Assembly (NCBI GenBank): GCA_017311315.1
Contig: CM029640.1
Location: 14,397,740-14,461,739 of the forward strand
Direction of reading: 5' to 3'
Origin: Dendrocalamus latiflorus
Lineage: Eukaryota > Streptophyta > Magnoliopsida > Poales > Poaceae
Length of the DNA stretch: 64,000 nt
Shown here: positions 23,401 to 32,410 of the stretch, in pieces
Layout of the letters: each line of letters starts with the position of its first letter
Numbering within the stretch: position 1 is the stretch's first letter
Notes under the pieces: generated by a model
What the model was told of the DNA's origin: nothing
The model's input: only the letters and a program-made list of their open reading frames with translations
Databases searched by the model: none
Program-made: the position numbers and the translations under genes

Positions 23401-23419
23401 AATGGAGGTAGAAGAGTGA
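11492..23419 (+). CDS. reticulon-like protein, eight exons
   Basis: Reticulons are ER membrane proteins with two long hydrophobic hairpins that bend tubules. Exons: 11492-11992, 12130-12283, 12381-12455, 12532-12673, 12770-12839, 12926-12991, 13087-13209 and 23304-23419. Exons 2-8 join in phase. Exon 2 gives ELVMWKNVAKSALWFGLGS; exons 2-3 form the first hydrophobic hairpin; exon 4 carries FQLTEEDVLRAARAVLP; exons 5-6 the second hairpin (VLPVLLFGAKY..RLLATGFFTSF); exon 7 PRKKLVAATAVTMCWNLFS; exon 8 AFISVVILRYNHQYHK and an acidic tail ending in MEVEE, TGA. Intron 2 has a GC donor (12284) after AG. Exon 1 begins MAAMAMDPSSP but needs a +1 shift at a C17 run (11689-11705) and another near 11886-11896 to reach the LALVPARTDAATH end. 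About 414 residues are expected if both shifts are assembly errors; otherwise it is a recent pseudogene. Intron 7 is 10,094 bp because of a nested antisense copia insertion. Confidence 0.88.
13502..14001 (+). repeat. about 245-bp tandem duplication in reticulon intron 7
   Basis: Two consecutive units, 13502-13745 and 13748-14001, both run from agatggttttyaa through ggtttcactttttgaaagag and ggagtagctgtttcaaaaag to agtatgcata. They differ by scattered substitutions and short indels, so the duplication is older than the mini LTR insertions of this window. Confidence 0.85.
14130..14260 (-). repeat. copia 3' LTR
   Basis: Matches 22684-22820 over blocks such as ctactcacaaggtatacata and acagccctacaaacatata. 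On the minus strand it starts TGTTCGGTTG directly after the purine tract ttgagggggag (14261-14271). Confidence 0.9.
14357..14750 (-). pseudogene. copia RNase H domain
   Basis: The minus frame carries the conserved copia RNase H landmarks: DKNWASCPDDKRSTSGYCVF, SKKQPVVSHSTAEVEYRA, LWCDNKSAINI and HDRMKHVEIDRFFIKE. The segment starts immediately beside the PIF/Harbinger terminal repeat at 14753; about 65 codons that normally connect it with reverse transcriptase are missing. It belongs to the copia element and is not functional alone. Confidence 0.9.
14753..17334 (-). mobile_element. PIF/Harbinger element, right end lost
   Basis: The left end reads TTA|ggggttcgtattggctttt, with TTA being the preferred PIF/Harbinger target. 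A second similar end, TTA|gggcattcatattggctttt, starts at 14823, suggesting a nested insertion. The body encodes a DDE transposase on the minus strand and, near 17200-17330, a frame reading MKELMEVVIANCAHEDSDEY, plausibly the tail of the second, Myb/SANT-like protein of this superfamily. No matching right inverted repeat exists at the junction with copia reverse transcriptase (about 17335), and part of the copia RNase H linker is missing, so a deletion removed the right end. Confidence 0.75.
15100..16156 (-). pseudogene. PIF/Harbinger DDE transposase
   Basis: Minus-strand segments give VFNELHKTPVQDYGLRSTHQ, a RFDPYFMDYIGVIDGTHE block with the first catalytic Asp, FYLVDSGYPNKERF with the second Asp, and FNYYHSSLRNVIECAFGVWK with the Glu. 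A C-terminal part with TMALHNFIIDSAMPD follows. These are DDE_Tnp_4 landmarks. The frame is broken between the first and second Asp (stop after GYTG near 15671, then another frame from about 15430) and again near 15340. The expected length is roughly 350-400 residues, so most of the protein is represented. It cannot be made as one polypeptide here. Confidence 0.85.
17337..18760 (-). pseudogene. copia integrase-RT linker and reverse transcriptase
   Basis: In minus order: VSMDVTFKESIPFYGKK (18758 downwards), an acidic linker, WYEAILKELAALEKNKTWDL, VRLVAMGYNRIYGIDYDETF with APVV, KNAFMHGDLQEEVYME, LYGLKQ, the active site AYVDDMIITG at about 17605-17635, and a connection-domain end LNDIGMLGCRPTSTPIE then RYQRLVGQ. 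These are hallmark copia RT blocks in the expected order. In-frame stops (for example at about 17889) and frameshifts break it. It ends at the deletion junction with the PIF/Harbinger element. Confidence 0.9.
18862..19837 (-). mobile_element. 976-bp non-autonomous LTR element, TSD CCCAC
   Basis: Two 281-bp LTRs (18862-19142 and 19557-19837) begin tgttacaactttgatccc and end ttatttctaaca; I count six differences, about 2 percent. Between them are 414 bp without significant coding. Next to 19557 the minus strand reads TGGTATCAGAG, a Met-tRNA primer-binding site. Next to 19142 lies the purine tract complement (atctccccctt). A perfect 5-bp target duplication CCCAC flanks the element (18857-18861, 19838-19842). 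It sits inside the copia element between integrase and RT and so is younger than it. Confidence 0.95.
19838..20530 (-). pseudogene. copia integrase core
   Basis: Minus-strand frames read RCKLVCDAYEFGKHTRTSFV, GMKYFVTFIDCYFH, then KHKNEVLKYFQGFYAYVRNR, IIRIGNGTENVNNEFSSFL and HRTSCPDTPQNGVVERKNHH with HLLEVARAFM. The TSCPDTPQNGVVERKN block is the copia integrase signature around the catalytic Glu. Stops and frameshifts separate the pieces (for example between 20271 and 20281). The mini LTR element at 18862-19837 follows it immediately. Confidence 0.88.
20905..22060 (-). pseudogene. copia gag with zinc knuckle
   Basis: The minus strand contains the end of a CCHC zinc knuckle (CRGHLIRDCRAP type: HLIRDCRAPSKSNRGRGR near 21085-21137) and an RG-rich tail. 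Upstream, about 21170-21900, carries short gag-like frames such as LKGLNPAFDE type text in the minus strand, broken by stops. The position between integrase and the primer-binding site fits gag. Confidence 0.7.
22061..22683 (-). other. copia 5' leader and primer-binding site
   Basis: GC-rich leader. Adjacent to the LTR (22672-22683) the minus strand reads TGGTGTCAAAGC, a slightly mutated Met-tRNA primer-binding site. Open frames here are compositional. Confidence 0.6.
22684..22820 (-). repeat. copia 5' LTR
   Basis: Minus strand starts TGTTGGGTTG and ends CATCGACA. It pairs with 14130-14260; differences include indels of several bases. Confidence 0.9.
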
Positions 23420-24030
23420 AGTTGCATTTGCACCATGGTCTTCTTACCTATGGAAGCTTGTGACCTGCTATGAAGAGAATTTAATATTCATGTACAATAA
23501 TTGTTTGTTCCACGTCTAGTAGCTTTACCTGCCATGGCCGGCTACCTACTAGCTGCAATGTACTAGAAACAGAGGTAAGAACATGTTGCATATTGCAGAA
23601 TGAGTGGTTCCACCGTAGATAAAATATGAACATTCGTGCCGTGGTAGTATTACTCCCTACTGGTAAATGAAATATGAGCATCTTTGTGTTTACCCAAGTT
23701 AATCTAGTTGACATTTGACAACTTCGACAACTTTGATATATCTAAGCAAATCCGTGCCACCGCGTTGTTGTGCACTTGTGCTGCAGGCGCCGCGAGATAA
23801 GTTTGTTGGCGCCCAGGAAAGTTGAGACTAAACACAACCGATAAGTGGGTCCTGCAGCTTTATCAACCCATACGAACCCCACCTGTCAGTGTGCTTTTTC
23901 ACCATTCTTAACTGTCCCGTACGTGTACCTGTATTAGTATGCTCTACTCCTTTGACCGCAACGGCGACGGTCGCCGGAGCGGTAGCACTCAATGACTCAC
24001 TAAACGATGTAACTGAGAAATTCAGCTGCT

Positions 24031-24033
<3 letters not shown>
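23420..24033 (+). other. reticulon 3' UTR and flank
   Basis: Follows the stop codon of the reticulon-like gene. Parts up to about 23560 have a diverged counterpart after 7450. Nothing else is recognised. Confidence 0.4.

Positions 24034-24069
<36 letters not shown>
24034..24069. repeat. (GA)n microsatellite
   Basis: About 18 uninterrupted GA dinucleotides. Confidence 0.97.
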
Positions 24070-24071
<2 letters not shown>

Positions 24072-24162
24072 CAGCGGTTCAGTGTAGAGATGTAAATAAT
24101 ACTATATAAAATAAGGGATTTTTGCAAAACCCCCGTGTAAGTAAGGGAGTTTGTCAAAAACA

Positions 24163-24600
24163 TCCATGCATCTCAAAGTTCATCAAAAACTCACTCGCAA
24201 GTTCTATATTGTTGCAAATTCACCTCTCAAACCCTCCTCAAATGGCCAATTTACTCACTGAAGCTCATAGAAGTCAAAAACTGCTAATCAGAGATCACAT
24301 CGAAGTCTGTCTAGACCACGAAAATCCTCCTCCATGGCCGCAACATCGGCGATCACCCTTTTTCATTGGCCATATATTCTAGCGCTCTTGTGTCATACTT
24401 TATTCTCCCGCACTTAGCTCGTGTGTCCTACCCCGAGCAGGCACATCTTTTATGCTCATAGTCGATAAGACTAATCTACTAAGATTGCCACGCAAATATT
24501 ATGTACGAACTTCAATGAGTAAATTAGCCTTTGGGGTGTATTTGTAACAACATAGAATTTACGGTTGGATTTTTATTGAACTTCGAAATGCAGGTGTGTT
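24163..24600. mobile_element. element with long inverted repeats (MULE-like or foldback)
   Basis: The left arm (about 24163-24275, containing gttctatattgttgcaaatt) is the diverged inverse of the right arm (about 24495-24598, containing gtaacaacatagaattt). Arms exceed 90 bp with a roughly 220-bp centre. No clear target duplication was located, so the superfamily is not assigned. Confidence 0.6.
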
Positions 24601-24944
24601 ATCACACGTCATTTTCTATTACACAGAGAGCTTTCTCGCAGCCAAATCTGAAGCGTCCAGTCGGCAGAGTAAAAACAAAGTGGGTCCATTAGCTTTATCC
24701 TTGCATCTAAGCCCCAGTTGTCAGTGTGTTGTTCCGCAGTTGACGGTGAAGATAAGCTAGCATGCCCTGTACTCGAGTTTAATAATTCTTAAAATAATAG
24801 TAATTACCAAGCAAAAACACCACCAAAATGTAAAAGAAAAATCCATAAACGCCCCGTAAGTCACCTACTTTTCAGTTTGCCCTTCATATATCATCTTTGT
24901 TTACTTTGCCCGCCATATGTTAAGATGGCTTGCAAATAATCCTT

Positions 24945-25246
24945 AGGCCGCATGTTTCTACTATTTTTTTTGTGGTTTTAATTATCTTTGGCACTTCTTT
25001 CCATGATGCCAGTATTTATTTAAGTGATTTCAATACTTATTTTTAATGATTTGATATTTGTAATACACGATTTTAGCATTGAAATATTAGTAATGAAATA
25101 GTGTGTTAAAAGTACTAAATCACCCAAATATATTTTTTTTTGAAGGAAACCACCCAAATAATTGAATATAAGTTTTGACACCACTGAAACATATACCAAA
25201 GATAATGAAAATCACGAGAATAGTGCTAAGTGCTAACATGCGGCCT
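24945..25246. mobile_element. 302-bp MITE with AGGCCGCATGTT ends
   Basis: Perfect 12-bp terminal inverted repeats (aggccgcatgtt and aacatgcggcct) plus a diverged second inner pair (attatctttggc and gccaaagataat type). AT-rich, non-coding. No target duplication is evident, so the superfamily is open. Confidence 0.75.
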
Positions 25247-26557
25247 GGTGGTATCTATATATACATTTTAGCTGGGATTTCAGCTATCCCATGAAGCCAC
25301 ATTGTCCAAGTAATATGTGTCGCCCGATCAAGTTGTGTGGATGTCAATAGCCATCGGATGGAAAGATGAACCAACCTAGACCATTGGATTTCAAAGAACG
25401 GGAGTGGATGGCCGTCGAAGCCCGATTTGGAAGCTTCTCCTTCGTCCCACCACGCGTTATTGTCACCGGCGTTGCCTCTATATCTCTCGTGCCGCCCCAC
25501 CACTACCTTGGGCCATCGCCCATGCGATAGCTTGCTCCTGCATCACCGTCGCTAACATCGCCTCGCCCCAATTAGGCCGCCTTCACCATCGCCTCACCTA
25601 GACCCAACCTCCATCGACCTCACCTCCTCATTGTCCTACTGGGGCGCCACCTTCCTTCTCTCTTCCAGATCCAATCACCACACGCATGGTCTAGATCCGC
25701 CCAGATCTAAACTTCGGTGGCTCGGATCTGGCTATGGTGGCACAACAGCGTGGGAATAGGAAGCTGGTGTGGCGGAGAGGGAGGGAGAGGCCGGCAGTGA
25801 TGGGAGTGGAGAGTTGGAGACCAATGGGTGAAGAAGGTGGTGGTCGGTGGCAGTGAATTTGATGAGGCCAGCCATCAGCAAGTTGAGAGAGGGTTTGGCA
25901 GAGAGAGGCGGACAATGGTTGTAGGGAGGGAGGAGGCCTGTAGAGGTGAGTGAGGGAGTGGTGGGGAGCGGCCAGGAAGGTAGAGGATGGGGGTGATGGC
26001 ACCACTCGGGTGAGAGAAAGAGAAAGACGCAGGAGAAGGGAGAGAATGGAGAGCCACGAAGAGAGAGAGAGAGGTAAAAGGAAGGGAAAGGAAAAAGACA
26101 AGGAAGAAAGGAAAAATTATAGAAAAGTAAACAATGGATAACAATTGGAAAATAAGTGGGGTTTTGTTTAAGTCCAATTAAAATTGAGTTTGCAATATTT
26201 CCAACAATTTAAAAAAAAACTTACTGATCTCCCATCTCATGTTAAAATATGGTTGATGGTGAGGGGATGCTTGTGAATGAGCCAATCAGATCGAGGCTTA
26301 GTGAAGACGATGAATGGTGACGAGGAAGACGACCAGATGCAAAACATGAAAACAGTCGATTAATCCTACTACATAATTAGAAATTAAATTAATTTGGGCA
26401 TGAGTTTTATTAAGGGCCAGAGCACAATATGACATGAACTAATTCGAGGATAACTAACCGGTGTGAGAATGTACTCGACAGCAATTTTATGTTGGTGCTA
26501 CACTCATGAGAGTGAGAAGAGGAGAAAGAGAGTAGGAGAGAGAAGGGGGGCACTGGC
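25247..26557. other. GC-rich then purine-rich block, no gene called
   Basis: 25380-25690 is GC-rich with short frames; 25740-26110 is a GA-rich strand giving long but low-complexity serine/proline/leucine frames on the other strand. No domain, splice pattern or repeat pair is seen. It could be an LTR promoter segment of a decayed retrotransposon. Confidence 0.35.
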
Positions 26558-26865
26558 GGTCTGATCATATTGGCTTCTACTTCTAGCTTCTATTTGAAGA
26601 AGCCAAAAGTCAATTTGAACACTTGGCTTTTTAAAGTGGCTTTCCCACTCCTCTCGTTCCTGTCTCACTCCGATGGAAAGGTAGGGCACTTCACGCACCC
26701 ACTTCTCTTTCTTCTGTCTCCCGCACACATCTCTCTCTCATTTTCCCCACAGTTCGTCCTCTCCTTCTAAAAGTCACTTCTTTTAGCTATTAATATTCAT
26801 TTTCAGCCAAAAGCCATTAACCACAGTAAAAAAAAGCCATCAGCCACGACCAATATGAATAGGCC
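26558..26865. mobile_element. PIF/Harbinger-related MITE
   Basis: Ends ggtctgatcatattgg and, inverted at the right, ggcctattcatattgg match at 13 of 16 positions and resemble the ends of the Harbinger element at 14753 and 14823 (attcatattggctttt). The interior repeats agccaaaag-type motifs. No coding capacity. Confidence 0.6.
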
Positions 26866-27473
26866 CTGGAGGTGGTGAAGCATAGTAAAGGGGAGGAGGA
26901 ATGAATTAAAAGGGAAGGAGTGAGGAGAGGAGCATCCATGGCGGAGAGAGGAAGAAAGCAATGCACTGGAAGGTGCGGAAGGAGGAAGAAGGAAGGAAAG
27001 AAGGATAGAGAAAAGAAAGGAGAAGAACAGAAAAAAGGGGAAAAAAGGAAAGAAACCGCCAGTTATGAAAGATGAAAAGGTAGTGGATTTTGGTTAGCTC
27101 AAATCAAGATCGAGTTCACAAGATTTTTAAATATTTGGCTCATTTGATCTGTTTTGTTGTGCAAGTATTTGTGAATGTATGAGATGTGATTGCGCTCTAA
27201 TCCTATTCATAGTGGAGTTGTAGTAGCAGTAATCCATCTTTGTCAATAATGTGTTCTGTTAATGTTTAGTAGCAGCAGTAATTAGCTATTTGTGGTTGTG
27301 CTGTGTTCAGTCATTGTCAGCTCTTAGAAGTAGTAGTGGATGCGTTTGTAGTTGTGAGCTCTAGGTCAGTAGTTGTAGTAGTAATCTGTGAGTGCCTCAA
27401 CCAAACTGCAACCCTTTTTTCTTATCACATTGTTTATTTTCACTTCAAACTAGCAAAACATTCTGTGAATTAC
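26866..27473. other. spacer, no feature
   Basis: GA-rich then mixed sequence with short frames only. Confidence 0.35.
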
Positions 27474-30400
27474 TGTAACATCCCAAAATTTGCCTTTCTT
27501 AAAAATTAATTCCAAAATAATTATTTAAAAATGTTTGTATTTTATTTGGATTATTTGTGTAGTACAAGAAAAAATCTCAAAAATTCCAATTCCAATTCCC
27601 TATTCAAATCCCAAAATTCAAATAAAAATCTAAAAAAACCTTCATGGAGGGTCATCCATCCTAGGGCTGCCATAGACCAAGCACGCTTAACATTAGGTTT
27701 CCACATATCAGCCACCAAGTTTCCTTTTTTCTTTCTTGGTTGATCTCCTACCTTCCTTCCTTTTATCCCTTAGATCCCCAGGTATAGTTCGTCTTCTTCA
27801 AATTTTGGCTGAGCACAAACCGAGTGCACGAACACGATTTCTCTCTCCTTTCTCAAGCCAACTCCTCATTTAAACCTCATTTTCTTGTCATGCCAAAACG
27901 AAAAATGCTTCAAATAATGCAAGTAATCAATTCCACCCATTTCTTAGCCATTAAATCTTCAGTTTTTGAGTTTCTTTACATTCAAACCTAGAAACTATCA
28001 TTGCATCAATTCGGTCATTTCAATCCATTTATCTCGATTTTGCCCTATAAATAGGAGCTCCACCTCATGTTCTACTCTAAGAAAACCCTTAGCCATCCTC
28101 TTTCACCAAGCAAAGAGCCCAATCAAAACAAAACCGAGCCACGCACTAGCCTCCTCCCTCCATCACACCATCTCTCTCTTTGGTGAGTTTAATTTCTCTA
28201 AAATCGTTTGCGTTATATCGTGTTGTAGCATCCAAGAAACTCTTCCACCAATTTAATTTGATTTTGGTGTAGCCAATCCCCCGGAATCGTATTTCCCAAT
28301 CTAGGCAGGAATCACTTTTTGTCGTCGATTCGTCATCTCTGTTGAGTTTTAGCCCATGCCATCACCTTTGTAAGATTGTCTCATCATGTTCTACACGGTG
28401 CTTACACCCTTTTCCCCAGAAACCTATCACAAATTTTCACTTCCAATACCTAGCCCTGGCTGCCTAGGGCACTTCACGTTCCCGTCTATCCGGTGATACT
28501 TTCTTCAATCCTTCCATGTCAAAATGTGTTCTACCCTCCAAGTAGTTTTGGATTTCCTTTACCAAGCACTGAGATCTTGAGTTTTTTCTATTTCCCTACC
28601 ATCGTCATTCAATCGTTGATTGTGTCATCTCCAGTGAGCCTTCGGCTTAGCCGATAATTTTTCTAGCTTCACCATGCCGTGTTCTAGCCCATGCTCACCC
28701 TACTTCTCCACGTTCCATGCAGGGGTATCGTTTCTCTCCAATCCATGTCCTTACCATTCTTGTCACCACCGCCATCACTGTGGGCCCCACCAGCCGGCGC
28801 CACCTCCAGCTATCCCCTCCCTGAGATCACGAGATTCCATTTTGGTCCTCATCTTCACCACTTGCACCACCCAACTCTAGCCATGGCCACCCCCACTACT
28901 GCATGTCTGGTTCCTCCATGTTGCTCTCCGTTACTTCTTCATTTGAGTTGTCTCATGTCAATGACAAGCGGGCTCCACATGTCATCCTCTCCAACAAAGC
29001 AAAAACCAGCCCAAAAAGAATATTCTAGGGAATATTCCCTTGTTTTGGTATTTTCTGGAATTTCCTTCCCAACCGATCTTCCAATCGCTCGTTCTCCGTC
29101 GTCCAAATTCTGAATCCAGTGATTCGAGTTTTTAAATTCATCTAAGATCATAATATAACTTCTGGTATACATTTTATATTTTTGTAATTTTGTTTGAATT
29201 TATTTATTTATTTGTATTTCTCGTTTTGTGTATAGAACTTGACGTCGCCAAATAAATTCTTGACCCATAGCAAGATCCGGTCAACATCCAAGAAGACAAG
29301 TCTCATTCGATCATTTTGTACCTATATTTACCAAAATTATTTTATTATTTTAAATTTAAATGCATTGCTATGTTACATAAAATGATAATTTCTATCTTAA
29401 GGATATTAGTTAATCTAATAATTGTTATACCCTCATTTGATGTTGATAACCATGCATCTTTGTCACCCTAGGTTTCCCTTATCTCAATATTGAAATTATA
29501 ATGTTATATGATAATTTTAGAATGGTAGAATTGTTTATACAAGCTATAGGTCACTATAACCCTATGGGTGGGAATAATGCTATCAAATCTCTAAACAATT
29601 CTTTTTATTAAGTGTTTGGCAATAAGTGTTACCATTGGTTTATAAAATAAAATAAAATAAAATAAAATAGTCAAAATTGGTTTTTGACTTAGGCAAATGG
29701 TAAGATTGAGTTGGTGTGGATTTAGCACAAGAATTTGTATTGTGAAAGTACCACACTAGTCAATTAAGGATCGACCCTTGTGATTGTTCAAACTGAGCAC
29801 TACCGTATAACTACAAGTCTAAATTGGTATGACCTAGCTGATTAACTTTCAAAAGTTTAGTTAGATATCACCAGTGGTAAATGGGTACCAGGGTTTACTA
29901 GTTTTACTTATAGTAAGGTACAGGGATTTACTGTACTAATACGACGCAAGATGGGCTTCTGACTGTGGTGGATTTAACCCTTTAGCGGTGAAACCTCAGC
30001 GGGTGGTGTCAGCTAGATTGGAGTGAGGTAAAGGATTTATGATAAATTATCTGGGTTTCATGCCTAAAGAAGCATGTTGGCTAGTAAGATGACTTATTTC
30101 TTGTGGGTAAAGTTGTACAACTTCTGCAGTGTGTAAAACTATTCGAATAGTCGTGGCCACGGTCAAGGGTGGGCAATGTACACTTTCACATGGTAGATCT
30201 TTGGTTTTGGTTTCAAGATTAAAATCTTTTGGGAACTCGGGAGTGGATAGAACTCTTAGGTGTGTGTCCTAGCGGATAAAGCTAGTGCGGGTAAATAGAA
30301 CCTGTATTCTTGAACCTTGGTGTCTAGAGCCTTAATACTAGTGTTGGTACCTAAAACCTATACTAGAAAATTATGATAGTTTCAATTATTGTAATTACTT

Positions 30401-30904
30401 TGTTTAAGTTTATGCTTTCGAAAATAAACAATGGTAATTGAAATAAAATGTTGCTTTATGCCAAAGAACCCCACCATCTTTCCTTAGTTAAGCCCTGCAT
30501 ATAATTGCATTTTTCTCAAGACTTGCGAAGTACTCTATGTACTCACATGCTACACTCAGAATCATCTCAAAGGAGTATGAAGATATAGAAGGAGTCTATG
30601 ACTACTATGCATGTGAATTCGGTGAAGACTTTCCGGAGTACTAGCTTGTGCTTTCCCAGTTAATTGCCTGTGGCATATTAATAGATCATCGTCAGTTTCA
30701 TTCTGCTTTCGCTGTGTTTTGTAAGTTTGAGAGATCTTGTAACCTCAGTTGTAATAAAGTGGTCATAAGGCCTGTACTCTTTATTATTGTAATAAAACAT
30801 TATTGGTTATGTAATCATCACTTTTTTACTGTGTGCACTAGATTTAATCTGGGACTAATGTGGTAATACACAGAGGGTTCAGATTCGGAAATCTAATCCC
30901 GACA
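27474..30904 (+). mobile_element. solo gypsy-type LTR, 3431 bp, TSD ATTAC
   Basis: Starts TGTAACATCCCAAAATTTG and ends AATCCCGACA. It is flanked by a perfect 5-bp duplication ATTAC (27469-27473 and 30905-30909). A core promoter TATAAATAG lies near 28046-28054. No primer-binding site, coding region or second LTR adjoins, so unequal recombination between two LTRs has removed the interior. The start resembles the minus-strand LTR start at 3059, and the end resembles the LTR-like block in aminotransferase intron 1, suggesting one broad family. Proline-rich frames at 28674-29113 are within the LTR and are not genes. Confidence 0.9.
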
Positions 30905-30909
30905 ATTAC

Positions 30910-31404
30910 AGTATAGGATGTCTAATCATCAAGTGTGATATTAGGTGTGAGTAATTGTTCATGGGAATTTGGAATTAAGTGGTTGTTGATATTTTATATG
31001 GAATGGATCAAGCTAATTATGGCGTGCTATCCTAGAGCACTGCTTGTTTTATGGTTTTTTTGGCATGTTTCCCTTAGAATATTAGATAGATGCAATATCC
31101 CTGTAGCCTAGATTTGTGACTAGCAGAACGAAATTGCATGCAAATCGGTCATTCTTTTGGATTACATCCGCCTTAATCCCTCAACTGATTGCAGATCAGC
31201 AAGAATTTCAGATATAGTTTATAGTTTAAGACTTTTTTTTAAACATAGGGCTAACTTTGTGCTGTAATTGAAACAGAAAAAAAGTATGTAGATAGCTATG
31301 TGGGTACTCAAGCAAAATTAATTGTTCCGTTCATCATTGTCATTCAACCTTCTCCCTGTCATGAACTCCAGCAATGCAATGCCTCTGCATGATATATGTT
31401 TATC
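30910..31404. other. spacer, no feature
   Basis: AT-rich, no gene or repeat identified. Confidence 0.35.
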
Positions 31405-32110
31405 ATAGCTCATGGTGTGCATTCCCATTGTGGCGTTTCTACCTATGATGCTACAGCGCATTCAATGTGGACCTTGGCTCGTATTGTCAGAGTTGTACAC
31501 TATGGGTGTGTTTGGTTGGTGGATGGAGGTTGTATCGTATATCCTGACTGAGTGGATGCAGGCTGAGTGGAATCGTATTTCAGAAAAAGAAGATGTTTGG
31601 TGAGGTTGCATAAGCGGATGCAAAAAAACTGAGATGCTGTTTGGTTGCCTATGGGTGTGTTTGGTTGCCTGAATCTCCTTCGTCCTGGCTGGGTGGATCC
31701 GTATAATCTGAGAAAGAGCCTGTTTGGTTGCCTGTATGAGCGGATACAGCCTGTATGAGCGGATGCAAAAATACGCCCTCATCCTGGATGGGTGGATACG
31801 CTCAAAATGAGCTTCACTGGCTATCCTGGATGGGTTGATGCAGTGTATCTTATGTGGTCCCACGTGTCAGCCTCTCAGGTTTGGTAGACTGCATCCGCTC
31901 ATACCAAACATGCTCTTTCTCAGATTATACGGTAGACTGCATCCGCTCATACAGGCAACCAAACATGCTCTTTCTCAGATTATACGGATCCACCCAGTCA
32001 GGACAAAGGAGATTCAGGCAACCAAACACACCCTATACTGCTTGGCTCATACCAGTTATTTGACATAGTATCTTTTTTCCTAGATGTTTGTTTTAGTTTT
32101 AATCAATTTT
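31405..32110 (+). repeat. second copy of the 3849-4050 repeat, occupied
   Basis: Flanks 31411-31503 and 32034-32110 match 3849-4050. The two halves are separated by the foldback element at 31504-32033. Confidence 0.75.
31504..32033. mobile_element. 530-bp foldback MITE (Tourist-like?), TSD TAT
   Basis: Ends gggtgtgtttggtt and its complement aaccaaacacaccc. Target duplication TAT at 31501-31503 and 32034-32036, confirmed by the unoccupied homologous site at 3941-3950 (cactatattg). A second, internal left end at 31653, also preceded by TAT, pairs with the right end over about 90 bp nearly perfectly (ctgaatctcc, ggtggatccgtataatctga), so the unit at 31653-32033 is itself a complete foldback. 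Three-base duplication and GGGTGTGTTTGGTT ends suggest PIF/Harbinger (Tourist) but TAT is not the usual TWA target. Confidence 0.8.
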
Positions 32111-32310
32111 ATGCATATAAATCGCTAAGTTTATGAAAGCTTGTTTTTTATTTGTTTTGACACCGGCTGGGAAAAAGTCTATTTTCAATGTAGTCAATAT
32201 AACAATCCAAAATTACTTTTTAAAATATGAAATGCATACTAATTTTACAATTTTTATTATATGTAAATTTTGTTTTATTTTTGTATAAAAATATCATCTT
32301 ACTAAAAAAG
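32111..32310. other. AT-rich sequence up to scaffold gap
   Basis: No CACTA terminal motif found here. The left boundary of the adjoining CACTA element lies in this stretch or in the gap. Confidence 0.4.
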
Positions 32311-32410
32311 NNNNNNNNNNNNNNNNNNNNNNNNNNNNNNNNNNNNNNNNNNNNNNNNNNNNNNNNNNNNNNNNNNNNNNNNNNNNNNNNNNNNNNNNNN
32401 NNNNNNNNNN
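32311..32410. other. scaffold gap (100 N)
   Basis: Exactly 100 N, the usual placeholder for a gap of unknown size. It cuts the TNP1 gene. Confidence 0.99.

Noticed and set aside
25691..26177. Minus-strand frames of 136 and 100 codons
   Set aside because: Low-complexity Ser/Pro/Leu text opposite a GA-rich strand; no support for a gene.
28674..29113. Plus-strand frames of 68 and 140 codons
   Set aside because: Inside the solo LTR, in its leader region; no homology recognised.
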